Origin: Bemisia tabaci
Taxonomy: Eukaryota; Arthropoda; Insecta; Hemiptera; Aleyrodidae
Direction of reading: 5' to 3'
Assembly (NCBI RefSeq): GCF_918797505.1
Contig: NC_092795.1
Span: forward strand, 32,661,131 to 32,725,130
DNA length: 64,000 nt
The translations under genes were made by a program, and so were the position numbers. Every line of letters begins with the position of its first letter. Position 1 is the first letter of the stretch. Of the stretch, positions 55,754 through 64,000 are shown piece by piece. A model generated the notes under the pieces. That model was not told where the DNA came from. It searched no databases and saw only the letters and a program-made list of their open reading frames with translations.

Positions 55754-55754
55754 T

Positions 55755-58700
55755 ACTATCTCATTTGTTTATTTTGTATGTTTTTCTTTAAAAAAAGGGG
55801 GGAGCTTACCTATACCTAAGCATAACCCCCCCCCCCCCTCCTCCCTCATAAGACCCTATAAGCTCAACCCAGATCATCCCTCCCTGATGGCTTACTTAAT
55901 ACTTAAACGACCCCAAAGGAACCTTACATCAACATTTTAAAAATCGAGTTGTTCGGTACTATTGCTGCAAGAATATTTTAATAGTTAACAAGAGGCCAAA
56001 AAATTTGAAAACAGACCCAAAACTTGCCAAGAAATGGCATTAAGAGATGGGTTAGTAGGGGATTTATATCCCATTGATTTAGGGTTGATTAGAACTGGAT
56101 TATTGTGTCCAACATGGATTATACAGTTTTTGACTCCCTACTCACTTAATGGAGATTTGAGGAGCTCACCAAGAGAAGAGTGGGATTGAGGACCAGAAGT
56201 TAGGTAAATTTTTAAAAGCCTTGTAAACCTAAATACCTACTTACTTGGTAAATATTTTTGAGTTGTAGACACATGCAATACATTTCAAATATTCCAAAAA
56301 AATATCATGACATTTCTGGAGGAATAGTGGGTAAGTACCTCGTCAATACCTACTTCCTTCAAACGTTCTATGAAAAGTTTAAAACATTTTCATCAGATAT
56401 TTACAGATTATCTGGACATTTATGGGCTAAAATAAACTATGCCAACAGGATTTGCATGCAACAAAATCCCATTCGGAATGAATATGTCCATTCCTTCCTT
56501 TAAACTGGCTCATAAACATATCAAACCAAACCAAATTTTTCAGCCATGTATTTATTTTAAAATGACCCTTAAGAACTTGGGTAAGTACGCACTACCACAA
56601 GGAAACCCTGCTGAAGAGAGCTTCAATTTGTTGAAGATCAGAGATTTTTTTGTCGGTGATGAGGAATGAATGAGGAAAATGGACGAGTAGGCTGCAAGGT
56701 GTGGAAACATCAAACAGCAAGGAAAATATATAATGCACTAATTAAAAAAAAAAAAACAAGGGGACAAAAAGATTTCCTCCCTTCGATGCCAAGTATTACT
56801 GTTTTGATGTTGCCTAAATACCCTTAAGTAAAGCCTCTGCAATATTGGAGGAGGATGCTGCAGCGGTCATTAGATGGTATTATTGTTAGAGATATGGAAT
56901 CAATATTAGTTGTCAAAATTTGCAAAAAATTATTTTGGCCCTACTTTTTCTGTGTGAGTATTGAGATTTGGCAATTAAGGTCTGCAAGTCTGCCACGCGA
57001 GTTGGCTACCGAGGGTAGCAAAAAAATCTGAGAGAAGAAATCTGACTGCGTACCTTAGACAGGTCCCAATGCTGTGATTGGCCACTAACGTAAACAGCAG
57101 ACTTGTGAGCCATACCTTCCTGCAATAACTGGACTCCATATTTAGGTCTGTTTTAATAAATGTTCTCACACTGGTTCTTGATTGAATGCATGATACTCAC
57201 TCACTTAGATAGATGGCTTCAAAAGATAAAAAATACAATTTTGCCATCTACTTTTGTCACTGATTTTGAAGGGGAAAAAGGGGGGGAAGACTTACAAGTT
57301 TGTATCGACAAATTGTTAAGAATCCTCACTAAATATGTTTAAAAGAAAGCTGAAGCGAATGTCTTCGATTTTGCGCTAATGTGAAGTTTGACACGCTAGG
57401 CGCCTTGACAGAAGATTTGGATGTGATACTGGTGCTGCATATGGTAGAGTTCACTTATCATACATTGAGGTAAATACATAATGCAGATAGCTCCAAATCA
57501 GTGCCAATACACAATCGGCAGATTGATACATTTAATCGGATGGCACCAGTTATGAACGTGGCACAAAAAAGACTTAACTTTCGTCTCCATACACTATGAG
57601 TAAGCTCTAGTGTACCCACATATCTAGGTAAAAAAATTGCGCAGTTTACTTCAGCCAACGAGCAGTTCCCAAAATCATTTCAGTGCCTTCAAACTTCAAG
57701 GAACTTTCCGCAGAAAGGATTCAAATTTCTCAGACCTTGCCAACCTGACCATTAAAATTTTTCCCCCCTGTTCCTTGGGTGATTGACTGTTGTTTTTGAA
57801 GCAAGTGTAGGATTAATTGGTTGAAAGTGAACAGATGAGAATGGCTTTCGATCTTCCGCAGAGCCACAGAAAATGTTCTGAGGTTGTTGATAGGGAATCT
57901 CAATGCGCAGACATCAGAAGTAGGACAGACTCACTGTTGAACGTCACAAAAACCAAATGATCTTGCAACTCATGCGTAACTTACAAGAAATTAATAGGAA
58001 AGTCTGACCTGGTTGGCAGCTGAGGGATAATATCCTGACGTTGGAAATCCTTCGGAAAATGAGAAAAACCACGGCGAGATCAAAAGTACGAGCGGCTATT
58101 GACCTAATTACTCGGCTTGATAACGAATTTCATGCAAACACGAAAATTCCACAGAAGCTCTAATTGAACCGACACTTTCACTGAAACACGTCCCGTGAAA
58201 TATACACAATTGGAATTTGATAAGGGCGTTTTGACAAGAAATTTCAATACATTGGAAGCGACAGCACCCGAATCATAACAAAACATCAGAAGAGCTTTTC
58301 GTCACACACGAATTTTTCAAGTTCCGTCGTTGCCGGCTCACTACTAAAGTTTGCGAATTGAAATATCAAGCATTTCTACCCAAATTACAGATTTTTTGGA
58401 TGCGTTTTAAAGGGATTTGTTGTATTGGGAAAACATTAAGAACCATGCCAAGAAAATTTAATGATCGGTGTCCAAAACTAGTTTTCATTTCATGATACAA
58501 AGTTGCTCAGTCGGTAAAGTCAAATCTGGCAGCTGCGCGTCTTGAAGAAGTGTCATGGTGGATGGTGGAAATAACCTCAAATCTCGTTCGTAGACGGACC
58601 ATTATCAATCGATCCTGTCCCTCCCCCCCGGATGTCAAAAAATTGCCTCGAATCGATTTGTAGTCATCCTCCAAGTAGTTCTAAGAATCCGCGATGATTT

Positions 58701-59835
58701 AACTTGCGTTTTCATTCCCTTTAAAAGTTAAATTAAAATTTTTCTCCGAAATCTTTGCAGTAACATGTCATCGTTCTAAAACAGGGTCGTTCTTCTGTGA
58801 TAGTCAGGTAAGAAGTCAACTTTACCACCATCTACTTTCTTTGGCTTGGTGCATCCCTTCTGATCATTTCATCCGTCTCTCAGTTTTCAAAAAGAGCGGT
58901 TCTAGTCGGTTTCATACCCCTATTATTTCAGCTGCTAGCTGAAAAAATCAGATTTCTCAGACTTGTTGGCTATGCTGTCCTGGAATGCTGGAGTTCAGGA
59001 CTCGTTGACATACAGCGGGAAGTGTGGACAGCCGAGTGTAACTATGTTGCTTTGAACAGTCAGTTTCTGTTTTATGTAACTAACAGTTACTTACTTTGGT
59101 CGGCCAGCTTTTGCACTAAACCCCTTGGTGAGAACCACCTCCTCAGTAGAACCTATGCGTTGAACCACCACTCATCCGTCACAGCTTTTAGAGACGGATT
59201 GAAGTGCGAGGAGGTGGATATTTCGAATAGGTTGTAGCTATGCAATTCATCTACTTCCATTCCAAATGTGCAGCTACACTTCCTGAGGAGACACGTTTTC
59301 AATTCCACCAAGAGCTCCTAATTGTGAAGAACTTCTCCACTTTGAATCAGTGTGTCCTACTTATCATAGCTGCACCCCCTTTTGATACATTCCTTTGCTT
59401 CATTGAGAGACCATCTCTCCCCCAGCCGGTAAGGCTTATTTGGTTGGTAAGAATGAAACAGTAAATTCTTTCGCTCTAATCCTCCTTTCTTTTCTCTAGG
59501 TTGAACGTTTAGGCCCTGTCATCCTGATTGTCTCTCGTAGAGCACCATTCCCCTCTGTTAAAGGGCCCCTGTGCATTTTATCCTAGTCGATTTATCTTTG
59601 CAAGATCGGCTCTTTACTCAAGAAAGCTCTCACTAATCAAACTATAACGTTTTGGAATTATAAAATGAAACTGCAATGAAGATCTCATGTAAACGGCAGT
59701 CAAAAATGTGCTTTATTTTTTAAAAAAAATTTTGTCGCTAGAATGTGGGAGTTTTGATAGACTTCTCTGCTCATTAATGTTGAGCTTTTTAAATGAAATG
59801 CAACCTTTATTAATGAGTTTTAATTATTTTTCCAG
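55755..59835. other. Unassigned AT-rich sequence upstream of Dap160 coding exons
   Basis: C-run at 55829, A-run at 56741-56756. Short frames in 56258-57340 show no domain. The Dap160 promoter and 5' UTR exon should be in or beyond this stretch, but I could not place them. Confidence 0.35.
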
Positions 59836-60006
59836 AAGCAGCGGAACAACTAAGATGGATCCCTGGGTGATCACACCGCAGGAGCGGGCAAGGTTTGAAA
59901 GTCAGTTTCAAGGTCTAAAACCAATCAATGGCATTATCACAGGGGATCAAGCCAAGGGTTTCTTTATGCTCTCTCAACTACCACTTCCTGTTCTTGGAGC
60001 AATATG
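59836..60006 (+). CDS. Dap160: Dap160 exon with start codon (first half of EH1)
   Basis: The exon follows a pyrimidine-rich acceptor (TTATTTTTCCAG). It holds 19 bases of 5' UTR, then ATG at 59855 and 50 codons plus two bases, beginning [14 protein letters not shown]. It ends ATATG|GTAATA, a phase-2 donor that splits the Trp codon of the conserved IWALAD motif of EH domains. The reading frame is open upstream of the ATG only because the intron happens to be open, so the ATG right after the acceptor is the natural start. A further 5' UTR exon must exist upstream; I could not place it. Confidence 0.9.
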
Positions 60007-63000
60007 GTAATATTAAGTTTTTATGCTGGGTGCAGCATGGTTTCTGAGATTGATTTTTTAATCTTTTAAATTTTTTTCCCCTCCTTGAAATGAATTTATT
60101 GAACCTAATAAAGATTCCAGCTAAATTTTTGCTCACTCTATGTACTGAAAAAACGTGCTCTTTTTTCAAATCGGCCTCTCCATTTTATACACCCTTTTTT
60201 CCAAAATTTTAAAAACTATGACCTCTTATTTTTGTCCTTCATTCACAAATTGATATTATCTTGCAAAAAACACACATTTCACCACAATTTTAACTCCATC
60301 CCAACCCGATTTCTTCTAGTTTTTCATTTTTTCTTTCAAATAACCATGCAACCAGGATCGTTTGATGGGGAATTCATAGCACCCTTATGCTCCGCCTCAG
60401 GAAATCGGAGGAACCATCCAAAATTAGGATTATCAATTGAGTCCAACACTTCTTGCCAATAATTTCGGTGCTGGATCTCACAAATTGCCACAATTCAAAT
60501 TATATTTATCAGCACTAAGCACTCTATGTCAACATTTGAAATGTAGAAAATGCTTGAATCAAACAAATCACACAACGAGAATTCTGGAAATTAACTCCCA
60601 AGCAAGATATTAGCGTTCAGCCACTTACAACTAACATTAGCTCAATGGGAAAAATACATATGATGCCATTTGTATAGTCTAACTTCCATTTTATCTGTGT
60701 TAAAAATATTTGTTCATATCTTGTTCAGGACTTAATATCGGAACTTACCGTTACGTGAATCGTTCTTTACTTAAAATTTTGAGGAGAAAACATGTGGTTT
60801 TCTTTTGTAGTTTAGATCTTGTCTAGAAGCCCTTGTATGTCTGTCCCGCTAAATATTATTAGTTTTCTTTAATTCGACAGTCTAATGCTTACTCTGGTCT
60901 ACAGATAGTAAATGTATTTGAGTGATCTAGTTCATTTAAACTTTCAATACTCAGCTGAATATTTTCTTCTCTCACAGGGCTCTGGCGGACACGGATGCAG
61001 ATGGTCGAATGAATATCAATGAATTTTCCATTGCCTGCAAGCTTATCAGTTTAAAATTACGTGGTATTGAGGTTCCAAAAGCCATCCCTCCATCAATGAT
61101 TCAATCGCTCCAGATGACAGGTATTTTTTTTTTAAAGTCATACTTCTCTTTGATTTTATGATATAACTACACTTATGGGTAGAATCTTCAGTAGTGCCAT
61201 AGAAACAACTCTGGGCAGTCAGAACACTTTTCAAGAGAATCTGATGAAAAAATTCTCACGCTTCATCGTATGAAAGAGGACTTTTCACGTACAGACAAAT
61301 CTTTGTGCAATGCCTTGCATTTGCTAATATTAGTTGTACTGTTCGGTATCTCCTTGTCAAAATAAGTATGGAGCAGAAATTTAGAAATGATACTAACAGG
61401 ATATGTCGTTCCAAGTTTAGCCTTTGTTACAGTGTCCAAAAAGGACTTTGCATGTCTTTCAACTAGACATGGTCATCAAAATCTGTAGCATTATTGTACT
61501 TTGCAGGAGGATGGTATCTCTAGCTAGTTTACATGTTTGATAGCTTTGTCTCTTGTTTTCTGATAACAGCTGTTCCGGGTGTGTCAAAACCAGTTATTCC
61601 TCCTGTGCCTACGAGTCTGCCAGTTATGTCACAGCCACTAGGGAGCATTCCTCCTATAACTCCTGCAGTGCGTCCAGCTGTTCCTCCCATGCCAGCTGCT
61701 CCTAAAATGGTGACGCCTCCCGGCACCAACATCCCGATCGTCCCGCCGAACACTGTAGCTACTAGTGCCATGGGTGTGATGGGGGGTATTCCGCCTGTTG
61801 GCATCCCACCAGTTAGCATCCCGCCAGTCGCAATTCCTCCGATTGGGATCCCACCTGTCAGCAAACCTCCAACAAGCATGTCCCCTGTTGGTATTCCACC
61901 TCTATCATCCGTTGGTGTCACACCGCCAGTGGGTATGTTCCTCAATTCAATCCATTTTCTCATGACAGCTGCAGAATTTTTTCATTTCATTGAGAAATGA
62001 TCCCCGAAAGTAACCATCATTGTTTCATCAATGCCCTCGACCTTATCATAGTCAAGAAAATAAAAGGTCATCTATTTCATCTCACATAATCTCATATATA
62101 ATATCGCATATAATCTAATGAGGAGAATCCTATTCTTCCTATAAGCCAATTAAAGTCAGTGGCAGCTTGATGGGAAGAAATCGGTGATGGACTCATAATA
62201 TCTTGTCTTTGCGATTAATTAAATATGTAGTAGAAAATGAAGGAACATTTTAAAGTATACATCACTTTTACTGGAGATTTTTAACAAACCATGCATTATT
62301 CTCTCGGAGGAAGAATATCCAAAGCTTTGTAAAGATGGGAAGGGGTGCAGGGACTGCAGGGGTCCAAGTATGAAAAACTGTTCATTTTTATAAGAGGGGA
62401 GGGGCATTAAAAATTGATTGGACCACATTTAATTGAATCCTCATGCAAAGTGAAGGAGGGAAACTGGCTGATGTTGGACAGTATAGTGGTGTAGGTATTC
62501 TGTTGTGTCGCAAACAGATGAAAAACAAAGGAACTCGCGATTAACCTCTTTACAAGTCCGCTTTTGCGCCCCCTTGTCAATAAGTTTCAACGTTTGCTCC
62601 CTAGACTTTTGAATTTTGAGAATATTGATAAAGTGTCAAGCCATGAATTCTTTTACTTGACAATTTGTATACTTTGTATTACACTAAAGATCTAAAGTTA
62701 AAATATCAATTTCAAGGTATGTCACCAGTGACAGCAGCACCGTTGAGTGCTGGTTTAAGTGGTAGCGGTTTTGGCCTGAGTGATCTCTCTCTCATGAACG
62801 GTGCTCTGCCAGCCAGTAACATACCTCAAGTATCTGGAGCCCCCTTGACATCAGTGCCAGGTGTTGTTTCGCCTCCAGGTGTGCAGCCAACTCCTCTGGC
62901 TGGCTCTTTGGTCTCTCCTCCAGGCGTTCCTTTGGCCCCCACGAAAACTTCTCCGCCAGGTAAGTTGGTCCTCCTCTTGTCATTTTATTATTACTGTTAT

Positions 63001-63747
63001 CCTTATATTTGATTTTTCCAGTTCAAAAACGATCTAACTCTGAGGGGGAAAAGGTGCTAAAAACGAAAAGAACTGATGGGAGCTGACAGTTTTCCATGAT
63101 TTGAAAATATGTTTGGTGAATGTAGTTAAGCTATCATAGAGAGAGACTAAGAATCAGTGGTAAAAAAATATATGTTTTTCTTGCTTGGAACTAAAATGAT
63201 GCAAAACTTCAAACATGAGTCATTTTCGATCCGAACAAATTTCGCTAATTATGGGATATAATTTTTATTTTTTCTTAATTTTTTTTCTGCTTTAGAAAAG
63301 AATGGTTTGGTCTACGCCTTAAAACCATTTCCCTTCAAAATTGCTTCAAATATTTAGAATTGGGTCGCTCTCAAACCAAACATTTCATTCAAACGACAGA
63401 AATATGTTGTCAAAATCAAGTTTTCCAATGTATGAATGATGCTCCAAAGTTGGGGAAGTTATGCACTCCAGAACAATTTTTGACACTTTGGCTTCTGGCC
63501 TAGGTGAAAGTTTTTTGACAGAACGAGACTCGGTTCGGATAATTTTACCATCGTTTTATTTGTAGAACGAATTTTTTCTGTGATTGCATCGCAATTAAAT
63601 GATGAAACTGCAGAGACTTTGTATTGGTGGGAAAGGGAATATTAAATAGGTACTTGAGAATGTTGTTGGTCATTTTCATTGATGTTGCTTTTATTTTTTC
63701 TCAGGTGCTCCTGGAGTCCTCGAAAAGCTTAGTTCTTTGGATTCTCC
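59855..63747 (+). CDS. Dap160: Intersectin / Dap160, N-terminal part (5 exons, incomplete at right edge)
   Basis: Intersectin is a multidomain scaffold (two EH domains, coiled coil, SH3 domains) that links clathrin endocytosis, dynamin and actin at the plasma membrane and synapse. The visible coding sequence joins 59855-60006, 60978-61120, 61570-61932, 62717-62959 and 63705-63747, about 314 residues, with every junction GT..AG and in frame. Residues about 8-95 form EH1; after W51 comes the EF-hand-type loop [12 protein letters not shown] and then [16 protein letters not shown], which I recognise as intersectin-type. A Pro/Gly/Val/Ser-rich linker follows, as expected between EH1 and EH2. EH2, coiled coil and SH3 domains must lie beyond the right edge. 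The ATG at 59855 sits 19 bases after a splice acceptor, so the 5' UTR is split. An Eps15-like protein is less likely because of the EH1 sequence. Confidence 0.93.
60007..60977 (+). other. Dap160: Dap160 intron 1
   Basis: GTAATA...CTCACAG. AT-rich, without a recognised repeat or embedded gene; unlike the left 55 kb it has no MITE that I can see. Confidence 0.85.
60978..61120 (+). CDS. Dap160: Dap160 exon 2 (second half of EH1)
   Basis: Acceptor CTCACAG|GG and donor ACAG|GTATTT. The exon encodes [17 protein letters not shown] and then [20 protein letters not shown], that is the second helix-loop-helix of EH1. The loop residues D, D, D, N and E sit in the Ca2+-coordinating pattern of an EF-hand, and the W of this EH domain is restored across the intron. 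The last full codon is ACA and the exon ends in phase 1. Confidence 0.93.
61570..61932 (+). CDS. Dap160: Dap160 exon 3 (Pro-rich linker with IPPV-type repeats)
   Basis: Acceptor GATAACAG|CT, donor GTGG|GTATGT, both phase 1. About 121 residues of low-complexity linker, with short stretches such as [11 protein letters not shown] and a run of pentapeptides of type (G/S/A)-I-P-P-(V/I) from about 61787 to 61860. No globular domain is expected here; in the family this segment joins EH1 to EH2. The opposite strand is also open across the exon, which follows from the repeated GGN/CCN codons and is not a second gene. Confidence 0.88.
62717..62959 (+). CDS. Dap160: Dap160 exon 4 (Ser/Pro/Gly-rich linker)
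   Basis: Acceptor TTTCAAG|GT keeps phase 1 and gives [18 protein letters not shown]; donor CCAG|GTAAGT is a strong consensus. The 81 residues are rich in Ser, Gly, Leu and Pro, with repeated VSPPGV-like motifs. They continue the disordered linker after EH1. The acceptor is weak (purine before AG), so this exon may be alternatively used. Confidence 0.85.
63705..63747 (+). CDS. Dap160: Dap160 exon 5 (43-nt microexon)
   Basis: Acceptor TTTTTTCTCAG|GT and donor CTCC|GTAAGT bound a 43-base exon encoding [15 protein letters not shown]. It enters in phase 1 and leaves in phase 2. The size and the good splice sites make it a plausible small exon, perhaps alternative; skipping it would change the frame, so any isoform without it would need a compensating exon. 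The next exon lies outside the window. Confidence 0.75.
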
Positions 63748-64000
63748 GTAAGTAAAATAAAGATGTAAAAAACAATTTTAATAAAATGTCTATGGCCTAA
63801 TACAAAAAATTTGTACCTCGATGCGAGCCTGCAAAAATTTCAATGAATGAGAATGTCTAAATATGCTCTATTTTCAACAGGAAAAATTAATTATAACATG
63901 TCAATGCAATTTTGTTCAATTTTTCCAGAAGTTCAGTTTTTGTTTTTAGTGAAGAAAATTCACTAAAAATGTCTTCATAAACTGTTGGCTAATTTCTCTT

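Noticed and set aside
61529..61963. 144-codon open frame on the minus strand opposite Dap160 exon 3
   Set aside because: It mirrors the repetitive Gly/Pro/Val codons of the real exon; the plus frame has correct splice sites and continues a known domain order.

Overview
This window is animal nuclear DNA. Genes are split by GT..AG introns, very little is coding, and short non-autonomous transposons fill much of it. The one gene read with confidence is the 5' half of an arthropod intersectin (Dap160). Together with the density of MITEs this suggests an insect, perhaps a hemipteran such as a whitefly; the species is a guess, and I see no bacterial or viral gene order.

Layout. At 4.4-5.8 kb there is a CpG-rich, promoter-like block on the minus strand with a possible first exon and second exon; that gene would run off the left edge. 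From 5.8 to 53 kb I recognise no conserved protein-coding gene apart from a decayed mariner transposase fragment near 41 kb. This part holds a dozen or so families of short elements, many being long fold-back palindromes, often nested in one another: TA-flanked CACTGG and CACGG elements, hAT-type elements with 8-bp target duplications, CAGGGTGTCTA-ended elements built from repeated short words, 0.5-kb palindromes and a tRNA-derived SINE. There are also Helitrons, a 5 x 130-bp minisatellite and a 3 x 309-bp satellite. At 54.15-54.70 kb a minus-strand GC-rich exon encodes a segment resembling the N-terminal domain of HECW-type ubiquitin ligases. From 59.8 kb to the right edge lie five coding exons of intersectin (EH1 domain and Pro-rich linker), continuing outside the window.

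The most interesting region is 14.8-21.3 kb. A Helitron-like element (TCTATACT...CTAG) begins exactly where another Helitron-type 3' end stops. It is then repeated in tandem together with 1.9 kb of downstream DNA; the repeat junction is exactly the Helitron 5' terminus and the right end is an A|T dinucleotide. The Helitron ends carry a cluster of GCGNAGC mini-hairpins. A second highlight is a nest at 43.2-45.05 kb where insertion sites and target duplications can be read, including a 1,029-bp element whose empty site survives in a paralogous repeat at 6.89 kb.

The two protein genes (intersectin, an endocytic scaffold, and the HECW-like ligase) face away from each other across about 5 kb. Nothing in the sequence shows that they work together.
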